In this document: piece after piece, positions 1-6,082 of the stretch
Layout of the letters: the number at the start of each line of letters is the position of its first letter
Numbering within the stretch: position 1 is the first letter of the stretch
From: Pseudomonadaceae bacterium UBA5811
GTDB lineage: Bacteria; Pseudomonadota; Gammaproteobacteria; Pseudomonadales; Pseudomonadaceae
Direction of reading: 5' to 3'
Length of the DNA stretch: 6,902 bases
NCBI GenBank assembly: GCA_002417905.1
Contig: DIDB01000168.1
Coordinates: 1 to 6,902 of the forward strand
Notes under the pieces: generated by a model
What the model was told of the DNA's origin: nothing
The model's input: only the letters and a program-made list of their open reading frames with translations
Databases searched by the model: none
Program-made: the position numbers and the translations under genes

Positions 1-1446
1 GTGTACCACGGGGACACCTTCGTGCAGTTCGATCAGGTTGCGGATGACGTTTTCGCCGTTGTCCCGGTTTTGTTCCCGGCGGCGTCGCTGCATGACCCGC
101 TGGCCGAACAGCTGGCTCTCGGCCACGACGGCCAGGCTGTCCAGCTGCAGGCCTTCCTGCAGGCCGGCAATGCTGATGCCCAGCCGCTGCCCGCCGGCCA
201 GAAAGTCCGGCCAGCTGTCGAAGGCCTGTGGCCTGATTTTCAGGCGGCCCAGCAGTTCCAGCAGCACCTCCCGGCGACCCGCTGACTCGGCGGTAAACAG
301 GACCCGGCCGGGGAAGTGCTCCAGATAATGGCGCAGGGCCCCCAGCGGTTCGCTGGCCCGGGCGTCGATGGCCAGCGCCGGCATGCTCTGGCAGGGAAAG
401 CACTCCTGGCCAGGGCCGGCGCTGGCGGGATCGGCAATCACCCGGGGCCAGCGTTTCAGCCGGGCAAAGCAGTCCTCCACGGGCAGGAACAGTTCGGCTG
501 GTGGCAGCAGTGGCCGCTCCGGGTCATGGCGCCGCTCCTCGTAGCGGCTGCGCACGTCTGTCCAGAACGTTTCGGCGGCCTGTTCGATGCCGGGCAGGGA
601 AAACACCTGGGTGTTGCCGGGCAGATAGTCAAACAGGGTGGCCACCTGGTCAAAGAACAGGGGCAGGTAGTATTCGATACCGGCGGGCGTAATGCCGCTG
701 GACAGGTCCTGATAGACCGGGCAGCGGCGGAAGTCCACGTCAAAGTGTTCGCGGAAGCGGTTGCGGAAGGCGCTGATGGCATCCTTGTGCAGCGGGAATT
801 CCCGGGCGGGCAGCAGGCGGATCTGCTCCACTGTTCTGGTGGAGCGCTGGGTTTCCGGGTCGAAGGTCCGCAGGCTTTCGATGTCATCGTCGAACAGGTC
901 GATGCGGAAAGGCTGGTCGCTGCCCATGGGGAACAGGTCGATCAGGGCGCCCCGGATGGCGAATTCGCCATGCTCGTAGACGGTTTCCGCACAACGGTAG
1001 CCGGCGGCTTCCAGCCGGCTCCGCAGTGCAGCGGCATCCAGTTTCTGGCCGGTATCCAGCATCAGGCTGGAGCCCAGCAGGAAACCGGGCGGGGCCAGCC
1101 GGTGCAGGGCGGTACTGAGCGGCACCACCAGCACGCCCCGGTCCAGTTCCGGCAGCCGGCAGAGGGTGGCAATCCGCTGCGAGCTGATGTCCTGATGGGG
1201 GGAAAACAGGTCATAGGGCAGGGTTTCCCGGTCCGGGAACTGCAGGACGGGCAGTTGCGGGGCAAAAAAGGCCAGTTCGTCCTCCAGCCGCTCGGCACTC
1301 TGGCTGTCCGGCGTCAGTACCAGGGTCAGGCTGCTGGCACGGCGGGCGGCTTCGGCAATGGCCAGGCTCAGGCTGGCACCGGAAAGGTTGCTCCAGTGCT
1401 GCCGGCCACCAGCGGCTGGCAGGGGGGGAAGATGCAGTACGGACAC
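1..1446 (-). CDS. mfd: Transcription-repair coupling factor Mfd, N-terminal part (C-terminus off the left edge)
   Basis: Mfd is the ATP-driven translocase that removes RNA polymerase stalled at DNA lesions and recruits UvrA. The 482 codons seen here are open to the window edge and cover the UvrB-like, UvrA-binding N-terminal region. Landmarks in order: SVLHLPPLPA at the N-terminus, ETLPYDLFSPHQDISS (about residue 80), YEHGEFAIRGALIDLFPMGS (about 150), DLSSGITPAGIEYYLPLFF (about 240), RPLLPPAELFLPVEDCFARL (about 310), and LIELHEGVPVVH at the edge, where the RNA polymerase-interaction domain begins. The helicase motor and C-terminal regulatory domain of the usual ~1150 residues lie outside. The start is taken as GTG at 1446-1444 because the protein then opens like the Pseudomonas Mfd I recall (MSVLRLPLLP) and no other ATG, GTG or TTG occurs in frame up to 1570. 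The ATG at 1486 is in another frame. The Shine-Dalgarno is poor (GGAG, 12 bases upstream). Family assignment is very secure; the start is likely. Confidence 0.96.
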   Translation of the reverse strand, partial: MSVLHLPPLPAAGGRQHWSNLSGASLSLAIAEAARRASSLTLVLTPDSQSAERLEDELAFFAPQLPVLQFPDRETLPYDLFSPHQDISSQRIATLCRLPELDRGVLVVPLSTALHRLAPPGFLLGSSLMLDTGQKLDAAALRSRLEAAGYRCAETVYEHGEFAIRGALIDLFPMGSDQPFRIDLFDDDIESLRTFDPETQRSTRTVEQIRLLPAREFPLHKDAISAFRNRFREHFDVDFRRCPVYQDLSSGITPAGIEYYLPLFFDQVATLFDYLPGNTQVFSLPGIEQAAETFWTDVRSRYEERRHDPERPLLPPAELFLPVEDCFARLKRWPRVIADPASAGPGQECFPCQSMPALAIDARASEPLGALRHYLEHFPGRVLFTAESAGRREVLLELLGRLKIRPQAFDSWPDFLAGGQRLGISIAGLQEGLQLDSLAVVAESQLFGQRVMQRRRREQNRDNGENVIRNLIELHEGVPVVH

Positions 1447-1484
1447 GGGGCGGGGCAGCTCCAGGCAGGAAATTGGCGGCCCGC

Positions 1485-1514
1485 ATTGTAACGGCCCGGG
1501 TGGCGGGCTGTCAG
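1485..1514 (-). promoter_or_regulatory. sigma70-type promoter for mfd
   Basis: Read on the minus strand, CTGACA (1514-1509, five of six to TTGACA) is followed after 18 bases by TACAAT (1490-1485, five of six to TATAAT). A start point near 1478 would leave a leader of about 32 bases before the GTG at 1446. This supports the GTG start, because the only nearby ATG (1486-1484) falls inside the -10 box. It is an inference from consensus matching. Confidence 0.6.
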
Positions 1515-1534
1515 GGCGGGGCGTCGCAGCTGAT

Positions 1535-1564
1535 TTGCTTGGCCCTTTGTGCTCCAGGCATAAT
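1535..1564 (+). promoter_or_regulatory. Possible sigma70-type promoter for gap
   Basis: CATAAT at 1559-1564 matches the -10 consensus at five of six positions. The best -35 candidate, TTGCTT at 1535-1540, matches only three of six, with an 18-base spacer. It would give a leader of about 55 bases before the gap ATG. The -10 box overlaps one arm of an inverted repeat (1560-1566 with 1588-1594), so the promoter may be regulated. The weak -35 makes the call tentative. Confidence 0.35.
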
Positions 1565-1594
1565 GTCGCCCGCCTGAAAAGAGCCCTACATTAT
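1560..1594. repeat. Inverted repeat ATAATGT-N21-ACATTAT over the gap promoter
   Basis: ATAATGT at 1560-1566 is the exact reverse complement of ACATTAT at 1588-1594, with 21 bases between them. The left arm overlaps the putative gap -10 box and the right arm lies in the leader. The half-sites are AT-rich in an otherwise GC-rich stretch. It may be an operator for a dimeric regulator or a chance 7-bp match; I recognise no specific regulator consensus. Confidence 0.35.
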
Positions 1595-1613
1595 TTGTGT
1601 TTTTGAAGTTTGG

Positions 1614-1618
1614 AAGGA
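1614..1618 (+). promoter_or_regulatory. Ribosome binding site deciding the gap start
   Basis: AAGGA lies 7 bases before the ATG at 1626. The in-frame TTG at 1620 is only one base from it, too close for use, so the ATG is the likely start. Confidence 0.7.
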
Positions 1619-1625
1619 ATTGTCC

Positions 1626-3074
1626 ATGAATCAGAAGACTGACCAGTGTCTTGGCGAGTGGGTTGACCGTGAGGCATTGACCGAAGCGATGATCCCGCTG
1701 ATCGGCCAGTTGTACCGCAACAACAACGTGGTGACTTCGATTTATGGACGTGGTCTGGTCAACCGTTCGGTGATCGAGATCATCAAGGCCCACCGCTTTG
1801 CCCGGCACCGGATGCAGGCCCAGGAAGAGCTGGCGGCCCATGATTCGTTCCAGATGCTCAAGACCATGAGCGAGCTGGCGCTGGGTCCGGCCTCCGTGGA
1901 CCTGGGCAAGCTGGCCAGCAAGTACCGGGCAGAAGGCAATGGCCGTGGCCTTGAGCAGTTTGTCCGCGACGAACTGGCCGAGGTTGCCGGCCGGCGCAAT
2001 GCCGGTGCCCGTCAGGGTACCGATGTGATCCTCTACGGCTTTGGCCGGATTGGCCGGCTGGTGGCGCGGATCCTGATCGAGAAAACCGGTGGCGGCGACG
2101 GCCTGCGCCTGCGGGCCATCGTGGTGCGCAAAAGCTCGGCGGATGATCTGGCCAAGCGGGCCAGCCTGCTGCGCCGGGATTCGGTGCATGGGCCGTTCAA
2201 CGGCACCATCACGGTGGATGAGGAAAACAGCACCCTGACGGCTAATGGCAACCTGATCCAGGTGATCTATTCCAGTGATCCGGCCTCGGTGGACTACACC
2301 CGATATGGCATCAGCAATGCGCTGCTGGTGGATAACACCGGTAAATGGCGGGATGCCGAAGGGCTGGGCCAGCACCTGAAATGTCCGGGTGTGAGCCGGG
2401 TCATCCTCACTGCACCGGGCAAGGGCGCCCTGAAAAATATCGTGCATGGCATCAACCATACCGATATCGCGGCAGATGACCCGATCATCAGCGCGGCCTC
2501 CTGCACCACCAACGCCATCGTGCCGGTCCTGAAAGCGGTTTATGACCGTTTCGGCATCGTGCATGGCCATGTGGAAACCGTGCATTCCTACACCAACGAC
2601 CAGAATCTGATCGACAATTTTCACAAGGGCAGCCGCCGGGGCCGTAGTGCGCCGCTGAACATGGTCATTACCGAAACCGGTGCCGCTACTGCAGCCGCCA
2701 AGGCCCTGCCGGTACTGAAAGGCAAACTGACCGGCAACGCCATCCGGGTGCCCACGCCGGATGTATCCATGGCCATCCTGAACCTGACACTGGAAAAGAC
2801 GACCAGCCGCGAGGAGCTCAACGAGTACCTGCGCCAGATGTCCATGTACTCTGACCTGCAGAAGCAGATCGACTACGTCAGCTCTTCGGAAGTGGTGTCC
2901 ACTGACTTTGTGGGTTCCCGCCATGCCGGTGTGGTCGATGCCGAGGCCACCATCTGCAATGAAAACCGGGTGGTGCTCTATGTCTGGTATGACAACGAGT
3001 TCGGTTACAGCCACCAGGTGGTCCGGGTGATGGAAGATATGGCCGGTGTCAATCCGCCCCAGTTTCCGCGCTGA
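1626..3074 (+). CDS. gap: Long-form glyceraldehyde-3-phosphate dehydrogenase with N-terminal extension
   Basis: It interconverts glyceraldehyde-3-phosphate and 1,3-bisphosphoglycerate in the cytoplasm. The product is 482 residues against about 330-340 for classical GAPDH; the surplus is a predicted helical N-terminal region of about 133 residues. The Rossmann dinucleotide motif GFGRIG is at 138-143, the catalytic nucleophile Cys293 lies in SAASCTTN, and the catalytic His320 lies in VETVHSYTNDQ, a form typical of GapB and other NADP-capable GAPDHs. TGAATAAAKALPVLKGKLTG and RVPTPDVSM complete the catalytic domain, and WYDNEFGYSHQVVRVME closes it. Where NAD-specific enzymes have Asp after the second beta strand, this protein reads VVRKSS (166-171), suggesting NADP(H) use. 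It resembles the GAPDH I recall beside mfd in Pseudomonas (PA3001 type). It is transcribed away from mfd and ends at its own terminator. Family is certain; cofactor and direction are inference. Confidence 0.95.
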   Translation: MNQKTDQCLGEWVDREALTEAMIPLIGQLYRNNNVVTSIYGRGLVNRSVIEIIKAHRFARHRMQAQEELAAHDSFQMLKTMSELALGPASVDLGKLASKYRAEGNGRGLEQFVRDELAEVAGRRNAGARQGTDVILYGFGRIGRLVARILIEKTGGGDGLRLRAIVVRKSSADDLAKRASLLRRDSVHGPFNGTITVDEENSTLTANGNLIQVIYSSDPASVDYTRYGISNALLVDNTGKWRDAEGLGQHLKCPGVSRVILTAPGKGALKNIVHGINHTDIAADDPIISAASCTTNAIVPVLKAVYDRFGIVHGHVETVHSYTNDQNLIDNFHKGSRRGRSAPLNMVITETGAATAAAKALPVLKGKLTGNAIRVPTPDVSMAILNLTLEKTTSREELNEYLRQMSMYSDLQKQIDYVSSSEVVSTDFVGSRHAGVVDAEATICNENRVVLYVWYDNEFGYSHQVVRVMEDMAGVNPPQFPR

Positions 3075-3096
3075 CCGGCCGGTGGCCCTGCGTATC

Positions 3097-3124
3097 AAAA
3101 ACCCGCTCCTGTAGCGGGTTTTTT
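3097..3124 (+). terminator. Intrinsic terminator of gap
   Basis: AAAAACCCGCT (3097-3107), a 5-base loop and AGCGGGTTTTTT (3113-3124) form a GC-rich stem followed by a run of six T, 23 bases after the gap stop codon. The A-run on the other side means it could also act on the minus strand, but no minus-strand gene reads into it. It separates gap from apbE, which therefore needs its own promoter. Confidence 0.92.
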
Positions 3125-3167
3125 ATGCGCTGCAGTTATTGTTGCGGGGCAGGACGAAGAATCCGTC

Positions 3168-3182
3168 ACCGGGTGGCCCGGT
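3168..3182. repeat. Palindrome ACCGGG-TGG-CCCGGT upstream of apbE
   Basis: Perfect 6-bp arms around a 3-base centre. It covers the position where the -35 box belonging to the apbE TATAAT should lie, so it is placed like an operator. Similar short GC palindromes arise by chance in DNA of this composition. Confidence 0.3.
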
Positions 3183-3197
3183 TTCCGGAATGGCTTC

Positions 3198-3203
3198 TAT
3201 AAT
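3198..3203 (+). promoter_or_regulatory. -10 box of a probable apbE promoter
   Basis: A perfect TATAAT. At the expected -35 distance (3175-3180) the sequence is GGCCCG, which is not a match, so the promoter would be weak or activator-dependent. Transcription would start near 3210 and leave about 26 bases before the ATG at 3236. That favours the ATG over the GTG at 3215. Confidence 0.5.
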
Positions 3204-3235
3204 CGGAACATTTCGTGGAGGTTGCTGACTGCACC

Positions 3236-4285
3236 ATGCGTGACATCCATCAAAACCTTGGCCGCCACCGCCATCCGGTCTGGCAGGTTTGCCTGCTGTT
3301 GCCCCTGTTGCTGGTGGCCTGTTCACCGCACGAGCGCATCGAGGAATTTACCGGGCCAACCATGGGCAGTCTCTATACCATCAAGTACGTGCGCACGGCC
3401 GGAACCGCCGGGGCTGCCCGGCTGAAGCAGGAGACAGAGGCCATTCTGGCCCGGCTGGACCGTAACCTGTCCACCTACCGGCCGGATTCGGCGATTACCC
3501 GCTTTAACCAGCTGCCTGCCGGGCAGTGTGCAGAGATGCCGGAGGATGTACGTTATCTGGTCGCGGCTGGTGCCGGGCTGTCTGCCCGGACCGGGGGCGC
3601 GCTGGACCTGACGGTGAAGTCCCTGCTGGATGTCTGGGGCTTCGGCCCGGCAGGGCGGGTGGCGCAGCCGCCGGATGCCGCACAGATCGCGGTGGCTCGG
3701 GCCAGAACCGGCTACCAGCATCTGCGGATCGAAGGCGGGCAGCTGTGCAAGGATGTGGATGTCCAGGTGGATTTCAACAGTATTGCGGCGGGTTATGCCG
3801 TGGACCTGGTGGCAGCCCGTCTGGCCGAACTGGGCGCGGCCAGCCATCTGGTAGAAATTACTGGCGAACTGCGCGCCCAGGGCCGGAAGCCGGATGGCTC
3901 ATCCTGGCGGGTGGCCATTGAGGCACCGCTGGAGAACCAGCGGGTGCCCCAGGAAATTGTCGCCCTGGACGGCTGGTCCACCTCGACCTCCGGTGATTAC
4001 CGCAACTATTTTGAACGGGATGGCCAGCGTGATTCCCATACCCTTGATCCGCGCACGGGCCGGCCGGTCACACACCGGCTGGCCGCCGTGACGGTCATTG
4101 TGCCCTCGGCCCTGCAGGCTGATGGCCTGTCCACCGCGCTGATGGTGATGGGGCCAGAGCAGGGGCTGGCCTTTGCCCGGCGGCAGCAGCTGGCCGCGCT
4201 GTTTGTGATCCATGATGGCCAGGGTTTTGTAACCCGGAAAACCGGAGTCTTTGACCAGCGGTTTGCCAGCGGAGCCCGGCCATGA
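3236..4285 (+). CDS. apbE: ApbE-family FAD:protein FMN transferase, lipoprotein
   Basis: ApbE uses FAD to attach FMN covalently to a Thr of exported flavoproteins such as NqrB, NqrC and RnfG. The product is 349 residues. It opens with a lipoprotein signal: a basic stretch, a hydrophobic core (VCLLLPLLLVAC) and a lipobox with Cys29. Family motifs follow: GPTMGSLYTIKY (40-51), NLSTYRPDSAITRFN, GGALDLTVKSLLDVWGFGP, VDFNSIAAGYAVDLVA, STSGDYRNYF (250-259), SHTLDPRTGRPV (267-278), and QADGLSTALMVMG with D296 and T300, the Mg-binding positions of the family. One oddity is EITGELR (207-213), where Gly-Gly-Glu is more usual, so T209 replaces a Gly. The ATG at 3236 is preferred to the in-frame GTG at 3215 because of the -10 box at 3198; GGAGG at 3217-3221 is rather distant from it (14 bases). 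In P. aeruginosa, as I recall, the equivalent gene ends the nqr operon; no nqr gene is present here. Confidence 0.94.
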   Translation: MRDIHQNLGRHRHPVWQVCLLLPLLLVACSPHERIEEFTGPTMGSLYTIKYVRTAGTAGAARLKQETEAILARLDRNLSTYRPDSAITRFNQLPAGQCAEMPEDVRYLVAAGAGLSARTGGALDLTVKSLLDVWGFGPAGRVAQPPDAAQIAVARARTGYQHLRIEGGQLCKDVDVQVDFNSIAAGYAVDLVAARLAELGAASHLVEITGELRAQGRKPDGSSWRVAIEAPLENQRVPQEIVALDGWSTSTSGDYRNYFERDGQRDSHTLDPRTGRPVTHRLAAVTVIVPSALQADGLSTALMVMGPEQGLAFARRQQLAALFVIHDGQGFVTRKTGVFDQRFASGARP

Positions 4286-4335
4286 ACGGGCGGGCTGCCT
4301 TGCGGGCCCTGACAATAAAAAGTCCCTGCAGCAAA

Positions 4336-4391
4336 ATTCAGGCATCGCCAGAGCGCCGGCGGAACCGCAGGCGCTCTGGCGATGCCTGAAT
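4336..4391. repeat. Perfect 22-bp inverted repeat (large hairpin) after apbE
   Basis: Positions 4336-4357 and 4370-4391 are exact reverse complements. The 12-base centre can itself extend the stem (GCGG-AA-CCGC after one G/A mismatch), giving a nearly continuous 26-bp stem with a tiny loop. It starts 50 bases after the apbE stop. On the plus strand no T-run follows (ACCCCAGCGG); on the minus strand a short TTTT follows. It may stop apbE transcription without being a classical terminator, or it may be a palindromic REP- or MITE-like unit. The stem is certain, the role is not. Confidence 0.85.
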
Positions 4392-4514
4392 ACCCCAGCG
4401 GCAGCGGTGGCCGGTCCAGACTTTTTGCCAACAGCCCTCTCCGGGGTTTGCTGGCATCATGCCGGACAATCTGGAGACCGCTGATCCGTCTGGTCCCCGA
4501 TGGATTCGTCAACC

Positions 4515-4543
4515 GCAGGAACCGGCCCTGGCGGGCCGGCTGC
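4515..4543 (+). promoter_or_regulatory. GC-rich leader hairpin just upstream of the sthA Shine-Dalgarno
   Basis: CCGGCCC (4522-4528) pairs with GGGCCGG (4533-4539) around a 4-base loop. The stem continues below a 3-base bulge (GAA) with GCAG (4515-4518) and CTGC (4540-4543). It ends three bases before the Shine-Dalgarno AAGGAG (4547-4552). A structure this close could affect translation or mRNA stability. The pairing is seen; the function is inferred. I found no convincing sigma70 promoter elsewhere in 4392-4557. Confidence 0.45.
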
Positions 4544-4557
4544 GTTAAGGAGTGATT

Positions 4558-5952
4558 ATGGCTGTCTACAACTATGACGTAGTGATTCTGGGCTCGGGTC
4601 CGGCTGGTGAGGGTGCGGCGATGAACGCCGCCAAGGCGGGCCGCAAGATTGCTGTGGTGGAAAACTACAGCCAGATCGGTGGCGGCTGTACCCACCTCGG
4701 AACCATTCCTTCCAAGGCGCTGCGCCATTCCGTGCGGCAGATCATGCAGTACAACAACAACCCGCTGTTCCGCCAGATTGGCGAGCCGCGCTGGTTCTCC
4801 TTTCCGGATGTACTGAAAAGCGCCGGACTGGTGATCGGCAAGCAGGTGACGTCCCGCACCAGCTACTATGCCCGCAACCGGATCGATATTTTCTACGGTA
4901 CCGGCAGCTTTGTGGATGAGGGCACCATCGAGGTGGTTGCCCACAATGGTGTGGTGGAAACCCTGACGGCCAAACAGGTCGTCATTGCGACCGGCTCACG
5001 TCCTTACCGCCCGGCGGACATCGACTTCAACCACCTGCGCATTTACGACAGCGACACCATCCTGAACCTGGGCCACACCCCGCGCCGGCTGATCATTTAC
5101 GGAGCCGGGGTTATCGGTTGCGAATACGCTTCGATCTTCAGTGGACTGGGTGTGCTGGTTGACCTGATCGACACCCGCGACCAGCTGCTCAGCTTCCTGG
5201 ACGACGAAATCTCCGACGCCCTGAGCTATCACCTGCGCTACAACAATGTACTGATCCGCCATAACGAAGATTACGAGCGGGTTGAGGGCATCAACAACGG
5301 GGTGATCCTGCACCTGAAATCCGGCAAGAAGATCAAGGCAGATGCTTTCCTCTGGTGTAATGGCCGGACCGGCAACACGGACAGCCTCAAGCTGGAAAAT
5401 GTCGGCCTGACGGCCAACAGCCGGGGCCAGATCCATGTGGACCAGCAGTACCGCACTGAAGTCTCCAATATCTTTGCGGCCGGTGACGTGATCGGCTGGC
5501 CATCACTGGCCAGCGCGGCCTATGACCAGGGCCGTTCGGCGGCGGGCAGCATCGTGGAAAACGACAGCTGGCGCTTTATTGATGATGTGCCCACCGGGAT
5601 TTACACCATTCCGGAAATCAGCTCCATCGGTAAAAACGAGCGTGAGCTGACCGAGGCCAAAATTCCCTATGAAGTGGGCAAGGCCTTCTTCAAGGGCATG
5701 GCCAGGGCCCAGATTGCCGGCGAAGAAGTGGGCATGCTGAAAATCCTGTTCCACCGGGAAACCCTGGCGATTCTCGGGGTGCACTGCTTCGGCTACCAGG
5801 CTTCGGAAATCGTGCATATTGGCCAGGCCATCATGAACCAGCCGGGTGAAGGCAATACCCTCAAGTACTTTGTCAACACCACCTTCAATTACCCGACCAT
5901 GGCCGAAGCCTACCGGGTGGCTGCCTTTGATGGACTGAACCGGCTTTTTTGA
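4558..5952 (+). CDS. sthA: Soluble pyridine nucleotide transhydrogenase SthA
   Basis: This cytoplasmic FAD flavoprotein moves hydride between NADPH and NADH, usually draining excess NADPH. The product is 464 residues, matching the family (464-466). The FAD-binding GSGPAGEG is at 12-19. The block [13 protein letters not shown] (41-53) has Cys44 but Thr49 where disulfide reductases of the same fold have their second Cys, which is the hallmark separating Sth from lipoamide dehydrogenase and glutathione reductase. ATGSRPYRP follows, then the nucleotide-binding [13 protein letters not shown] starting at 182, [15 protein letters not shown] with D310, and the C-terminal interface including [19 protein letters not shown] sits 5 bases before the ATG, so this start is used rather than the in-frame GTG at 4552. 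It follows apbE by 272 bases holding a large hairpin, so it is probably transcribed separately. A link to the likely NADP-type GAPDH upstream is inferred. Confidence 0.97.
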   Translation: MAVYNYDVVILGSGPAGEGAAMNAAKAGRKIAVVENYSQIGGGCTHLGTIPSKALRHSVRQIMQYNNNPLFRQIGEPRWFSFPDVLKSAGLVIGKQVTSRTSYYARNRIDIFYGTGSFVDEGTIEVVAHNGVVETLTAKQVVIATGSRPYRPADIDFNHLRIYDSDTILNLGHTPRRLIIYGAGVIGCEYASIFSGLGVLVDLIDTRDQLLSFLDDEISDALSYHLRYNNVLIRHNEDYERVEGINNGVILHLKSGKKIKADAFLWCNGRTGNTDSLKLENVGLTANSRGQIHVDQQYRTEVSNIFAAGDVIGWPSLASAAYDQGRSAAGSIVENDSWRFIDDVPTGIYTIPEISSIGKNERELTEAKIPYEVGKAFFKGMARAQIAGEEVGMLKILFHRETLAILGVHCFGYQASEIVHIGQAIMNQPGEGNTLKYFVNTTFNYPTMAEAYRVAAFDGLNRLF

Positions 5953-5955
5953 GCG

Positions 5956-5988
5956 GCTCCGCCCGGTGGCCTGAGCCGGGTGCGGAGC
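5956..5988 (+). other. Imperfect GC-rich stem after the sthA stop codon
   Basis: GCTCCGCCCGG (5956-5966) pairs with CCGGGTGCGGAGC (5976-5988), with two unpaired bases on the right arm. No T-run follows. It could protect the 3' end of the sthA mRNA or help termination ahead of the true terminator about 70 bases on, or be a chance product of base composition. Confidence 0.3.
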
Positions 5989-6054
5989 AGGACTTCACCG
6001 ATTCGGCCCGCTGGCGCTGGCCAAACCGGGAAAGTTTCTGATCAGGCGTGACCC

Positions 6055-6082
6055 AAAACCAGCTCTGCGGAGCTGGTTTTTT
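6055..6082. terminator. Bidirectional terminator between convergent sthA and the GDPD gene
   Basis: AAAACCAGCTC (6055-6065), loop TGCG and GAGCTGGTTTT (6070-6080), with the T-run continuing to 6082. Read from sthA it ends in six T. Read from the convergent gene, the A-run at 6055-6058 becomes a T-run. The stop codon of the minus-strand gene (6083-6081) overlaps its edge. It lies about 100 bases after the sthA stop. Confidence 0.92.

Noticed and set aside
1..285. Plus-strand open frame at the left edge
   Set aside because: It is the complement of the in-frame mfd sequence ending LIELHEGVPVVH.
316..1491. A 391-codon plus-strand open frame across the mfd region
   Set aside because: It is the complement of the real mfd frame, Gly-, Gln- and Ala-rich with no recognisable domain. 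Mfd is unmistakable on the other strand.
1368..3098. A 576-codon minus-strand open frame antisense to gap
   Set aside because: It lies opposite a certain gene. Its composition (His-, Gln- and Gly-rich, no family motif) is what the complement of a GC-rich coding sequence gives, and it runs on into the mfd start in the wrong frame.
4336..4391. The inverted repeat as a classical intrinsic terminator for apbE
   Set aside because: No T-run follows on the plus strand, unlike the two clear terminators in this window. I list it as a repeat of uncertain role.
4453..4463. Short palindrome GGCATCATGCC upstream of sthA as an operator
   Set aside because: The arms are only 5 bp, with no promoter at a sensible distance and no known consensus; expected by chance.
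4251..4484. A 77-codon plus-strand frame after apbE, considered as an nqrM-like small gene
   Set aside because: It begins inside apbE and runs through the inverted repeat. It lacks the N-terminal membrane segment and Cys pattern expected of NqrM, and has no Shine-Dalgarno-supported start.
4599..4716. SthA as a dihydrolipoamide dehydrogenase or glutathione reductase
   Set aside because: The second redox Cys is replaced by Thr49, and the length and the [13 protein letters not shown]-terminus fit SthA.
4006..4944. A 312-codon minus-strand open frame across the end of apbE, the intergenic hairpin and the start of sthA
   Set aside because: It overlaps two certain genes on the other strand. The similar peptides it shares with a plus-strand frame around 4337-4390 (GIARAPA...LWRCLN) arise only because the DNA there is a perfect palindrome.
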